Of a stretch of DNA of 64,000 bases, positions 11,039-21,769 are shown piece by piece. The first letter of the stretch is position 1. Each line of letters opens with the position of its first letter. The notes beneath the pieces are model-generated. The model was given only the letters and a program-made list of their open reading frames with translations, did no database searches and was not told the DNA's origin. The translations under genes and the position numbers were made by a program. The stretch is from Rhynchopus euleeides (taxonomy: Eukaryota > Euglenozoa > Diplonemea > Diplonemida > Diplonemidae): positions 2,108,001 through 2,172,000 of the forward strand of contig OY723271.1 in NCBI GenBank assembly GCA_963210315.1, written 5' to 3'.

Positions 11039-11450
11039 CACGGTGGCCTGGTCAGCTGACTGACCAGGTTTTGACCAGGTCCAAATCTGACCAGGTCATG
11101 ACCAAATCTGACCTGGTCATGACCAGGTATGACCTGGTCATGACCATGTCATACCTGGTCATGACCAGGTCATTTTCACCCATTTTAACCGGGGGGAACA
11201 TGTTGAGTGGCCAAGCAGGGGGGACAATTCGCATATTCCGGACTCTCTCCGGCCGTTGTGGAAAGTATGAGTCAAAAGGGTTCAACCATACCCCGAGTCG
11301 AGAAAGAAGTCGAAGCTTGAATCATGTTGGGCACAAGGGGAAAATGGTCAAAATTGGCCCAAAATTACCAATAAAATATGCTGCAGTGCAGGGGGGTGGC
11401 GGGGGAGGGGAGGGTGGGGTCGGCGACGAAACTTGATGATCAGCAGCTTT
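11039..11450 (+). repeat. Left terminal inverted repeat
   Basis: Starts with CACGGTGG. The first ~145 bp are dense in GACCAGGT/ACCTGGTC half-sites in both orientations, and the inner part is unique sequence ending at CAGCAGCTTT. It pairs with 12951-14311. Confidence 0.88.
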
Positions 11451-11700
11451 GGCCCAAAATTACCAAAAAGGAATGAGGCCCCCTGCCCCCTGCCCAGGTT
11501 CCCTGCCCGCCTGGACGCACTCAAGTGCCTCACACCGGGTCCCTCCCCCTGGTGGTATCCCAAAAAAATGTCGAGGAGGTCTGCATCATCCCAGGCCACG
11601 CAGAAGGCGTCGAGCTGTTTCACAGCAGCCTCGCGGCGCTGTTTGAAAAGCCATCGCACCACCCACTTTGACAAGGAGTGGGGCAGGAAGCTGACACGGA

Positions 11701-12950
11701 GTGAAGAGGCCGACAAGAAGAAGGCCAGGACACTGCCCGCAGTCTACTCCATGCGTGTCTCTGGCAACGCGCGTCGGAGGCGGCATGAAGCGCCTCACGA
11801 GCGCCGACAAGAACTCGTCTGAGTACGAGGTGCTGACGGAAGCGGGGTGCTCGGATGAGGTGCTGGGAACCGATATGAAGAGGCTGCCCACCGCTCAAAG
11901 CGCGGTGGGCAGTACTTCTTCGAAGGCAGCTGAAAAACAACTGACCCCGAACCCCCCCCCATCACGCAGATCGGGAGGCATTCGATAGCAGACGTCCTCT
12001 TCTACCGGATCATCGTAGAGGTAGGTCCGGGAGCTGACGTGCCCGACGAGCACCCACCTGTCCTCGACGGATCGGTCATGACTGTCACGGTCATGAGGGA
12101 CCTGCCCTACAAGAGCGAGGTTCCGAATGGTCTGCACGCCCGAACGTTTCACATTCCGGATCCGTTCATTGTGGCGGTGGGGGCAACACCACAGGCAACG
12201 CAGGGGCAGGGTGTCGTGACCATCGACATCCAGTTGGTGAACGCGGTGATGAGGCAGGCGGTGGTGACAAAGAAGCCCGACCAGCGGGCGTGCCAGAGGA
12301 CGAGAGTCCCATCGGCAGTGCCGTAACGGTTGACCACATCTGATTGTGACACTTTTCAAAGAGTGTAAAAGAATGGAGAAGGGAGTGCCCTGCCTTGAAT
12401 GCCTCAGGACCCTCAGGATCCTCAGAACTGCCACCTCTCCGACGAAGCGTTCGAGAGGGAGAATGGGGAGAGGAAATCGCGGGCCAGGACAACATCTGCT
12501 TGTTTCCGGGAGAGGGACCTGATGGTGTTCGAGCTGGCAAACTATGCCAGTTTCGGCAACGACCCCGCAAGAATCTTCGTGTACCCTCTTGCAATACAAT
12601 GTCATATCGTTGTGCGGGAAGTGCATGGCAGCGGGTCCCGTATGGATGAAAAACTTCGATTCGTTTCGGCACCGTCTCAGGGCTCTCGGTAGCAGTCGAG
12701 TAACCCCTGTCGGCCCGATCGATTCGCTCGGCAAGTGTTCCGATGGCTGGTTACTGACTGGCGATGCTGCCTGCAACAAACCGCGTGGTCTCCGTATTTG
12801 CCTCTGCGACAAGCAGCCGCCGATCCACACCCAGGATGCGAAGGACGGCGTGTTACGCAAGGCAGCACTGGCCTGTGAAGCCGACGACGACAACGAAGAT
12901 CCCGAAGAAGAGGAAGAAGGAGAAGAATGTGAAGAAGCGGAAGAAGGCAG
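11701..12950 (+). CDS. Transposon gene region, uncharacterised, probably broken or spliced
   Basis: Three plus-strand stretches look coding: ~11790-11985, ~11968-12326 (VGPGADVPDEHPPVLDGS and downstream) and ~12400-12960. The last ends in an acidic run (DDDNEDPEEEEEGEE) at the edge of the inner TIR. They lie in different frames, so introns or frame damage separate them. A pyrimidine run plus CAG at about 11960-11968 could be a splice acceptor. They fill the interior of the CACGGTGG element and are its best candidates for mobility proteins. No catalytic motif was recognised. The acidic C-terminal end resembles that of the other CACGGTGG element's gene only in composition. Confidence 0.4.
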
Positions 12951-13080
12951 AAAGCTGCTGATCATCAAGTTTCGTCGCCGACCCCACCCTCCCCTCCCCC
13001 GCCACCCCCCTGCACTGCAGCATATTTTATTGGTAATTTTGGGCCAATTTTGACCATTTTCCCCTTGTGCCCAACATGAT

Positions 13081-14027
13081 CAGGGTATAAGATAGACTTT
13101 TTTTCTGGCGCCGTTTTCCGGTTTTTCTGGTTTTGAATTTTTTCGCGCGCGCCTTCGGCGCGCGCGACCCGCGCAAACCCTCTCAGAATCACACCCAACA
13201 CGGCTGGACCAGGCTCTGCCGAACAGCAGTGGCGTGTTGCTCCACGCAGCTCCCCGAAGGGACGGAACTGAGCTTTCAATGCGTCCACGTACTGACGGAG
13301 CGCGGCTTGGCATCACCTCCCGCATCAGGACAAACCCCCCGAGGGTGCTGCTCTGCTGGTACGCCTCACGAAGGGCAACTACCTTCATGGTCGAGCTTGT
13401 TGCATGACCACCCCCTTGAGGCAGTCAGTCAGATGCTGCGCACAACATGCGCTCATGCGAACACCAGCGGGTGTCTCCAACACTGCACAAATCGCGGTCC
13501 CGCCAGAACCCGAATCCGTCGATCCTCTCCAAAGCGGACGTGCACTCCCGAAAACACCGGAGTTTGCATGTGCCATCCCCAGCAAGGCAAACGTGCTCGA
13601 GACAAGGTCGTAGCTTGCGTGGATGACAGGGTGGTCCTTGGCAGTGTGCACCGCAACGAGATTGAGTGCATGCGCTCGGCAAGCCGCCCAGAAGGAGTAC
13701 GGTGCGGTCGGAATGATCAAGCTACCGGAGTATCTCGAAACTTCAAACAGAGAAGACCTGCATGACGAGGACATCACCACCCACCGGGCCTCCCGCTGGG
13801 CTCCTTTTCTCCGCTTCTCTGCTTTCTTTTGACTGTTTGAGCTCCGTGCGGATCACGATGGGGTCACTTTCCATATTTTTTTGGCTAATGGTCCCACTGG
13901 TTGACTGTCACAAAGGTTCCCCAAAAACCGGCGAAAATCCGATCGGCCTTTTTTTTTCCTCCAGAAAACCGGAAACCGGGAAACCCTGGTTTTGAAAACC
14001 GGAAAACCAGACCTATCTTATCCCCTG
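13081..14027. mobile_element. hAT-like transposon nested in the right TIR
   Basis: The 947-bp element has ends CAGGGTATAAGATAG and (inverted) CAGGGGATAAGATAG. It is flanked by a perfect 8-bp duplication AACATGAT (13073-13080, 14028-14035), the hAT hallmark. The uninterrupted target is visible in the left TIR near 11310-11325, confirming the insertion. It carries a hAT transposase fragment on the minus strand. Confidence 0.93.
13385..13780 (-). pseudogene. hAT transposase fragment
   Basis: The 131-codon frame contains CRAHALNLVAVHTAKDHPV followed by a helix-rich segment. It resembles the C-x-AH-x-LNLV segment of hAT/DUF4371-type transposases, just after the second catalytic region. The full family protein is 500-700 residues, so only a piece remains. 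It sits inside the element 13081-14027, whose TIR and 8-bp TSD independently say hAT. Confidence 0.6.
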
Positions 14028-14311
14028 AACATGATTCAAGCTTCGACTTCTTTCTCGACTCGGGGTATGGTTGAACCCTTTTGACTCATACTTTCCACAA
14101 TGGCCGGAGAGAGTCCGGAATATGCGAATTGTCCCCCCTGCTTGGCCACTCAACATGTTCCCCCCCCGGTTAAAATGGGTGAAAATGACCTGGTCATGAC
14201 CAGGTATGACATGGTCATGACCAGGTCATCATACCTGGTCAATGACCAGGTATGACCTGGTCAAGATTTGACCAGGTTTTGACCTGGTCAGGGTCTGACC
14301 AGGCCACCGTG

Positions 14312-15407
14312 CCGCGGAGAAAAGGCATCCGTCGGGGGGGGGGGGGGGGAGGGAGGGGGGTACATCTCGCTCAGAGTACAGAGTGCAGACAAATTCGAAA
14401 AAGTGCATTTTATGGTGCATTTTGAATGCATATCGCCGAACTTTCGCCGGAAATTTGAACGTTTGTGTTCTTCTGTTCTGCTGGCAACTGTTTCGACGAA
14501 CGGTGCCTGTGCAGGGATCGCGAGTCTGCTTCATTTTTATAGCGCGAAAAGCGAGCTGCTCTTCCAAACACAACGTGACATCCACCCCTCACCTAGCCGG
14601 CTGCAAAGCGACACACAGTTTTGCCACACACAGTGACACAGAGCCAAATCACCCCCTACCCCCCTCCTCTCGTTTTAAAGGGGGGGGGGGGGGGGGGATT
14701 GCCGCTGCTTGTCGCACGATGTTCGAGAGCAAGGAGTTGGTGTCGCGACGAATGCGCGCCTGGGGCTAATCCTGGGCTCCGACAGTAACACCCCTGCTGT
14801 GCATGGCACAGTGCGCGTGGGGGGGTGACGGGCTCGCAATCCGAGAGCCGGGGCAACAGGTGGGTGGTAGTAGTGATGCAGCTAAACGGAAGTGCAGGTA
14901 TGCAGGGGTGAGAAGGGAAGAAGCAAAATGCGTGAAACGGGTCTTCCCCGCTGCAGGTCGTCCGACTGGGATGGTGGGTGTGGCGGTGCAGGTGGGGGGG
15001 GGGGGTGGGGATGGGGTGCGAAGGGACAGAAATACAAATGGTTTCTTTGCAGCGTTTCTGGTAAGAAGGCGGAACATGAAAAAGACACCCCAAAAACAAG
15101 TATGCCTGGGACTTTGGCCTTTTTGGGCCCAAAAAGGGGTCGGGATTCCACTTTTTCTCCAAGGGTTTTCGGGGGGGGAAATGGCGCGCAATCCCCCTCA
15201 CGGGCAAGAAAATCCCCCCATCCCCACCACACAACCAGTGTGAGTGTGGTGTGTGGGTATTGGACGCCCTGTGTGATGAGAGATAGTGGCAACACAACAG
15301 CAACATGCCAGGCAAGGGGTGCCAAAAATGGGTTTTCGGGGCGTTATTGTAACGACCCTTTCCTATGCCCAGTGGCACAAGCTCAAGGATTTGGTTGCTC
15401 GACATAA
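14312..15407. other. Gene-free spacer with G-tracts
   Basis: Runs of G occur at 14335-14350, 14680-14697 and 14994-15003. Both strands have open stretches, but these are rich in proline or glycine and match nothing. The minus strand at 14900-15190 repeats pyrimidine tracts. No gene is supported. Confidence 0.4.
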
Positions 15408-15465
15408 GGGGGGGTCTGGGGGGCGGAGCCCCCCAGCCGCCGGAGGCCACGGTAGTGAGTATCTG
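15408..15465 (+). repeat. GC-rich hairpin repeat, copy 1
   Basis: The core palindrome CTGGGGGGCGGAGCCCCCCAG is followed by CCGCCGGAGGCCACGGTAGTGA and ATCTG. It is one of ten copies in the window. Preceding sequence resembles the AAGGACTTGGTNACAAGACA lead-in of other copies. Confidence 0.85.
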
Positions 15466-15569
15466 TTCCTTGCGCCGTAGTGGGAGCGCGTGGGAGTTGC
15501 GGGCGTACAGATTGTTGGCTGCGTCCTCCTGAGGCTACTGAGAGTGGTCTGGGTCCCATTCGCTGATGT

Positions 15570-15680
15570 GAACCCAAAGGACTTGGCTACAAGACAGGCA
15601 CACGCTCCAGCCTACTGGTACAGGGGGGTCTGGGGGGCGGAGCCCCCCAGCCGCCGGAGGCCACGGTAGTGAACGCCTGG
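15570..15680 (+). repeat. GC-rich hairpin repeat, copy 2 with lead-in
   Basis: AAAGGACTTGGCTACAAGAC leads into the same hairpin core (15621-15680). It lies about 210 bp after copy 1 in the same orientation. Confidence 0.85.
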
Positions 15681-15883
15681 CTCTTGACTGGGGAACAACG
15701 CCGGGTTTTGGCTGGAACAACCGAAAAAAGGGCGGGTGTCCGGAGGATTCATCCTCATCCCCCACTAGAATACCACCTGCCCCCGAAAAACTTCACCCAG
15801 AAAACCTGTGGGGAAAAAATCCCACCTAAAAAACCCAAGGAGAAAAGTGTCACTTCAACTCTGCCGCTCTTTCTCTACTGTTG

Positions 15884-15985
15884 ATACTTTGTTTGATGCG
15901 TTGACGCTTCCACACACACTTACAAACCCACTTGCCTGATGAAGGGGGTGGTGTGTAGAGCACGTTTGGCAGAGCTGAATGACAC
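15884..15985 (+). repeat. Dispersed SINE-like repeat, copy 1
   Basis: Contains GATGCGTTGACGCTTC, then CCTGATGAAGG, then TAGAGCACGTTTGG. The same order is found at 59752-59880 and, inverted, at 53515-53655. The stretch around TAGAGCACG resembles a tRNA box A, so a tRNA-derived SINE is possible, but no box B or poly-A tail was found. Confidence 0.5.
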
Positions 15986-16145
15986 TTTCCGCGCGAAAGT
16001 CGTGTGCGTAAAAAAAAAATTTCCCTCCCTATAAAAACCCAAAGAGAAAAAAAGTGCAATCCTGAATCGGGACTTGGACTCCACATTTAGCTTCATACTT
16101 GCCCAAAAACCCCCCAAAACCCCCCCCCCCCCAGCAGTACAATAA

Positions 16146-17183
16146 CACGGTGGGATCTTGTAAATTTTACATGTAAAAATACCGATTTTTACATGTATTA
16201 TACATGTATAATACTTGCATGTCAACTATTATACATGTATAATACATGTATATGCCTGAAATATACATGTAAAATACATGTATATCAAGTAAAAATACAT
16301 GTATAATACTTGCATGTCAACTATTATACATGTATTTTTACTTGATATACATGTATTTTACATGTATATTTCATGCATTTACATGTATTTTACATGTATA
16401 ATACTTGTCATGCAAGTATTATACATGTAAAATACTTGCATGACAAGTAAAATACTTGCATGCAAGTAAAATACATGTATTTTACTTGCATGCAAGTATT
16501 TTACTTGTCATGCAAGTATTATACATGTATTTTACTTGTCGTGCAAGTATTTTACATGTATAATACTTGCATGACAAGTATTATACATGTAAAATACATG
16601 TAAATGCATGAAATATACATGTAAAATACATGTACCGTATACGTAAATATTATGGAACGTAAATATTATGGAACGGGCCCATTTTTGGCCGGTCCGTTCC
16701 ATAATATTTACGTTCCAAAATATTTACAGGGCCAGTTGGGGACTCGGTGGTGAGGACGGCTTGCGTCAGGAATCGCGCGAAAAGTGCACGAGTAGGTCCC
16801 GTCAGGGACTCTGTATGCCGTCCGATCCCCTGGTCCAAGTCCCCGAGTCGCAGAAAGCCCTGTAAATATTATGGAACGAAAAAAATCTGGAACGCCAACC
16901 CACCAGCGTTCCAAAATATTTACGTTCCATAATATTTACGTTCCATAATATTTACGTTCCAAAATATTTACGTATACGGTATATCAAGTAAAAATACATG
17001 TATAATAGTTGACATGCAAGTATTATACATGTATTTTTACTTGATATACATGTATTTTACATGTATATTTCAGGCATATACATGTATTATACATGTATAA
17101 TAGTTGACATGCAAGTATTATACATGTATAATACATGTAAAAATCGATATTTTTACATGTAAAATTTACAAGATCCCACCGTG
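16146..17183. mobile_element. CACGGTGG-type element made of ACATGTA palindromes
   Basis: The 1038-bp element has termini CACGGTGGGATCTTGTAAAT and the exact complement. The flanking dinucleotide AA (16144-16145, 17184-17185) is duplicated. The TIRs extend at least 40 bp. Almost all of the rest is an AT-rich array of palindromes such as TACATGTATAATACATGTA and TTGCATGCAA on both arms. It codes for nothing and must be non-autonomous. A smaller transposon (16635-16979) sits in its centre. Confidence 0.9.
16635..16979. mobile_element. Nested MITE with CCGTATACG ends and TA duplication
   Basis: Ends CCGTATACGTAAATATT and the complement are flanked by TA on both sides (16633-16634, 16980-16981). 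Removing the insert and one TA restores the host palindrome sequence ACATGTATATCAAG, which occurs intact at about 16277-16290. TGGAACG half-sites are repeated near both ends. The terminus is related to that of the MITE at 52847-53231. TA duplication suggests the Tc1/mariner group. Confidence 0.88.
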
Positions 17184-17185
17184 AA

Positions 17186-18719
17186 GACAGACTTACTCCA
17201 GACACACAACCCGCCAACCGCCTTCGCGCGGCGACAACCACTGGGTGACACCCACCCAGGCAAGCCAAGGCAATAACGTAACTCAATGAAATACCTAGAC
17301 TAGCAGTGACTAGCCGGTGACCATCACCCCGCAAATCTGAGGTCCTCTCTCTATCCACTCGGGAATGGAAGGGAAACGTGCGTAGTTGTTTGGGGGCGAG
17401 TTTCAGCCTTTCCTTTGTTGCTGTTGGTCAAACACGGAAGAGCATAAGCCGCCACGTGTTGGATATTTTGCGTCAAACGCACCGTGCTCACGGAAGGCGT
17501 TCAGAACTAAAAAGGTTGCAGTGGGAGCAATGTTTTGACACACGGAAGACTAGATGAAGAGCTTGTTTGTTTTAACCGCATCCACCTGACCGGGGTGGCA
17601 CTCGGGCCGACGCACCAACTTGCCCCACAGGGTGGATGCCGACTATTCCAGTTCCTTTCACGTCATGCCCTGTCCGTCGACAACTACGAATGACTCGCGC
17701 GCAAGCTATTCAAACACACACACGCATAGGAAGAGACACAGACTTACTTTGAACGAGGGGAGGGGAGGGGTGCGGGGCCACGACGGTGGGAGTTGGGGGC
17801 CTTCACCTCAGCCAGCTCAGCGGGGGGGCTCAGTGGAACTAATTCCGTTAGCCTTCCGCACACATCACCCCCCTCCCATGCGCTGCACAACTAATCAGCG
17901 CGACTGATCTGGAGAGACACCCGGCTTTCATTTTTTTGGTTCATTTTTCTCCCAATAAGGTACTTGTCAGGCGGAAATGCAGCGATAGGGGAAGTGCTAG
18001 GTGCTTGCCGTCACACACAGTCTTATGCGCCTGCCAATCACACACCAACACTTCCGCAGGCAAAATTTTCTGTGTGTGTCGTGCGATCAACGAAAAACTT
18101 TTTCTCGTTTACCTTTCGTATTTCTTCACGAATGATCCTGCACGACTCCAGCTATATTTTGAGCTCCACCGCCCATCCCTGTCTTTGTGCAGGGGAGCTG
18201 GTCACGGAGGGCTTCACAGTTCTGGGCCTTCCAACCCCGCCTGCCATCCAACAACACACCGCCTCTCCTGGGGCGCAATGCCATCACAGGCTGCCCCCCA
18301 CCCCGCCCCCCCACCCAACCCTTCGGAGAAACATGGGAGCCTTGTTTGGTTGTCGGCAATCCATCTCTCTCTCGGCATACACAAGGTACACCAGAAGGGC
18401 TATATTCTGAAGTGCAGAAATGTGGGCCCCCAAAGTGACTGCTTCACGGTGCCGGCGACTGTGCGTCAGCCTTGGGGAGGAACAGCCTCGGAAGGAATGC
18501 GCGAGGGGAGAGGGTGTGCTCGTGTGATTGGGTGGTGAAATGTGGTGTCACGTCTTCTCGTTCAACAACTGTTTGATAGACATGCTGCCCCTGCACGTGC
18601 GCCCCTTTGTCCTGAGAAAGGGTGGGGTTCAGTGCGCAGGGCACGTTTGATTGTTGTGGCTGTGATGAAGTGGTTTGTTCTGCTCGCAACACAACGCACT
18701 CCTTTCGCTTTGCGGCCAA
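17186..18719. other. Gene-free spacer
   Basis: No coding region could be supported on either strand. Short open frames are present but have shadow-like composition. The stretch is moderately GC-rich with C-runs at 18296-18312. Confidence 0.4.
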
Positions 18720-18900
18720 CACCCTGCCCAGCAACTGGGTGAGAACACGCCTTCTTTTGCTGAGCGCACACACTTCCTGCATCAAAGCTTGTGCTGAGGC
18801 CCCGTGAAGTGGCATGAAGCGCGAATACTTTAAAGCTTCTTTTCGGACGATTCCATCCGTTACTTCGCGACTTCGCTGCACTCTTGTCGCTTGTAACTCG
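18720..18900 (-). repeat. Dispersed repeat, inverted copy of 24365-24545
   Basis: The reverse complement matches 24365-24545 in the hAT-like element, sharing GCGAAGTAACG, TGCCACTTCAC and GTGTGCGCTCA in the same order. It is the remains of a related element or a shared internal module. No ends were found here. Confidence 0.6.
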
Positions 18901-19225
18901 TAAAAAAATGGCAAAATTTTGGGGCCACCCCCCCTCCCTTCAGGTCTTCCACAAGCAGGCGCGAATGTGTGAGAAACAATTTGCACAAGAAAAATAGGTG
19001 CGGACGAATCGGACAGAACCACAACATCTCTGCAGGGTGCAGGGTATGGCGACAACCGCCAACGGACACTAGTCGGAGGGGAGCAACATAGGCTCCTGGT
19101 GTCAAGGGGCCTTCACGCTGGCCAACGCTGTGATAGTGCGATGCCCTCTTATTGTTCAGGCGGCTCCCTGTTGTTCAGATTGGACTTGAGGGCGTAAAGC
19201 CCCCCGTGTGTAGGCAGCCTCGCCT

Positions 19226-20470
19226 TCAGGTCTGCTCCTCCGAGAGGCTGGTGCTCGTCCTCCGCCGCTCGATCTTGTGATCGAAGAACCTTGCCATGAT
19301 AGCCGCCTTGTTCCAGCGGAACCAACTCAGGGCAAAGCGGTCCGGCTCCGTGGGCTGGTCCTTCAGCATGTCGGTGAGCAGCCACTCGATGATGAAGGGG
19401 ATCTTCCATTCCACGGAGTAGTCCCGTGCCGAGGACGACAGTTTGCAGTACATCTTCTCCTTATCTGTTGGGAGGGGTGGTGGTGGTGGTGGTAGTGGTG
19501 GTAGTGGTGGTGCGAGATTGTCCTTTGTGTCGACAGTCCGACGCTGCACCCACTGCTGAAGAGCAGCTGGAGGCCGCCTGCAGGGCGGCCAAGCAGAAGC
19601 GGACGGCATCGCTTGTTGCCCTCGCGAGGGAAGATGCTATTAACTGGCGTATCCTCGTGCAGGTCCCAGAATCACTGGTGCTCTCGGGCATGTCGGGCGA
19701 GGCCGAAGACCTCGCAAAGGACGGAACAATGACCTCGGGGATCGCGAGTGCTGTCTACTGCTTCAACTGCTCCGAGCACTGCCCAGCACTGGGGTTTCCG
19801 GAATCGCTTGATTAAATTGCCGCACCGGAGGAAGAGCGGCGGAAACGAAACTTTGCTTTTTTGCCCAATTCTACCCTGACCAAACACACACGCTTTTATT
19901 GGGGGCCTTCGATCGGAAATGCAGAAGTGGCGAGAAAAATCCAGCCCCCCTACAACATACTGGCGGCAAAGTGACACATTTTGGGATACACAGTGCAGCA
20001 CAGAGCGAAGGGCTCCGTTGTGACCCATGAACTGCCCGGAGTGCACGCGGTGGAGAAATGTGCGAAAACACAAACAAATGATCCGCCCGAGACCCCTTCC
20101 ATCACAAGGTCATCAGAAGTCCAACTACACTGCTTCACGGCGCACCAACAACACACATATCACACCGTCCTGCCCATGCGATTGCCAACTCACCCCGCAA
20201 GGGGAACACGGGGGGGAACATACGGCTCTGCAGCAGGTCGTCAAACACATCGTGCTTCGCCAGGAACCGCATGAACCATACGATGGGGTCGCTCGGCTTC
20301 TCAAGGTAGAGTTCCGTGAGCACGCAGTCCAAGAATATCGCAATGCTGTGCTTCTTGAAGTACTGCAGGGCCTTCTCTTTGTTGTCCACAGGCGGGCCCT
20401 GCGAGATCAGGGGCGTTGCGCTGAGGTCCACGTCCATCGTCAGCGTGTCATTGGGAATCGCGATATCCAT
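19226..20470 (-). CDS. Protein with two RIIa-like dimerization/docking segments
   Basis: Two exons, 20470-20194 and 19464-19226, encode 171 residues. The donor GTGAGT (20193-20188) and acceptor CCCAACAG (AG at 19466-19465) agree in phase and remove a 729-bp intron. Residues 34-70 (KKHSIAIFLDCVLTELYLEK then PSDPIVWFMRFL) match the RIIa/DPY30-type docking helix pair. Residues 107-143 (KIPFIIEWLLTDMLKDQP then TEPDRFALSWFRW) look like a second, diverged copy. Such domains bind amphipathic helices of anchoring proteins and are common in radial-spoke and other axonemal proteins. An in-frame stop about 60 nt upstream supports ATG 20470. The ciliary role is inferred. Confidence 0.72.
19500..19830 (+). 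other. Open stretch inside the RIIa gene intron
   Basis: A plus-strand frame ending at 19815 has ordinary composition (AAKQKRTASLVALAREDAIN, then VYCFNCSEHCPALGFPESLD at the end) and lies wholly in the intron of the minus-strand gene. It may be a transposon remnant. No family was recognised and no start or splice sites were established. Confidence 0.25.
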
Positions 20471-20529
20471 CCTCACGGCCCGCTGGCCCGAGACCAGAAG
20501 TGCCGGGGTGCGCCAAGGGTCCGGCTACC

Positions 20530-21769
20530 GCCCTGCTGCCGCTTTCCGCCCCTCCTCCAAATGACCCTCGCACTGAAGCCCCCTTCCTGTATCCCTGAAT
20601 ATAGGGGCACAGTGGGCGGAAGGAGGGGGCGGGGGGTGGGGCGATCAGGCAATCAATACCCCCCACCAAATCAGCTTCCTTTTCTCTTGCCCCGAATCGA
20701 TTTTTGTTGTTGTGTAATCAGGATTGGCCTCACCCTCTGCCCCGGTGGTGGGTGTGTGTGGCAGGTGGATGGCAGGGGTGCATAGGCGGAGCAACAGAGA
20801 AACACCCTCAGGTGTGGCGGAAGGATGGTATCATGGCTGGCTCTGCTGCTGCTTCGAGAAAAAAAACAAACGCCCCGACGGGGGGATGGGGGGGGAGGGG
20901 CGGGGAGGTCAATGCCACATCTTCTTTGCGAGGGGCAGCTCAACGCAACCCCTTCTCTCTCTCTCACCCTCCAACGCATGCGGGTGGTTTTACAGCACCA
21001 ATGTGTGTTTTACAGTGGGGAGGATATGTTGTACGCATAGGTTGAGGGGAAAATTGCGACACCGCGACACGCCAGATCGCCAACATCGCTCAGAGAGAAG
21101 CGGTTGCTTTTTTGGGATCGGGCAGCCCCTCCCCCACCCCCCCCTACCAACCTAACCACCCGCCAGGCAGATGAGTTCCACAACGCGGCCCCCGCCAGAA
21201 GGCGGTATTTGCTTTTATCAGTGGGTGAGGGGAGGGGACGGAGGGGTGTGCGTGTGGGGGGTGGGGGGGGGGGGGGGGTGGGGGTGGGGGGGGGAAAGGG
21301 GGCGAGTTTTGTCCCAAAGGTGTGCGGGGGCCCGGACGCGTCCGGGAGTGAAGACTCCCGCGAAAGACCCCCCCCCCCCCCACCCCCACACCCAGCAGCC
21401 CCACTCCAGACTCATACCCGACACACCCACACACGCACCCCTCTTGTATGACCACCCACCCTCGCCCTGAAAGGGCGGGGCGGATGGTGACGTGGGGGGA
21501 GGAGGAGGAGGGGGTGGGGGGGGAGGGAGTGGTGAAATAGACGTCAGTGTAAGTGGAACACCTGACCCTTGACCCGCCACCCTGGCACGCTCGGGATATC
21601 GAGGAGAAAGGGCGGGGGAGGTGGGGTGGTTGGGAAGGGGGGGGAAGGGGGTTGGAGGGTGTGCTTTGTTGTCCCGACACACAACAGCAGGCGCAACCTG
21701 GCGCTGGTGCCATGCGGGGGGAGGCGCAGCGGGGGGATGTGCTGCAGAGGCACATCCTCAGGTGTCGGA
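20530..21769. other. Low-complexity spacer between two minus-strand genes
   Basis: The stretch contains long mixed G-tracts (21245-21300, 21490-21530, 21600-21655) and the complementary C-run at 21367-21385. A CTCCCG-like stretch lies at 21340-21362. No gene is supported. The G-tracts could form quadruplexes on the plus strand. Confidence 0.4.

Larger units (their letters stand above)
11039..14311. mobile_element. Complete CACGGTGG-type DNA transposon with ~410-bp TIRs
   Basis: The ends are CACGGTGGCCTGGTCAG and its complement. The flanking dinucleotide CC occurs on both sides (11037-11038, 14312-14313), giving a 2-bp TSD. The left TIR (11039-11450) and right TIR (12951-13080 plus 14036-14311) match over about 410 bp once a nested hAT element (13081-14027) and its duplicated target are set aside. 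Just inside each end is an array of the palindrome CCTGGTCATGACCAGG and half-sites. The interior 11451-12950 carries the element's own open frames. Subterminal repeats and a 2-bp TSD recall the CACTA/EnSpm group, but the terminus is not CACTA. Confidence 0.9.
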
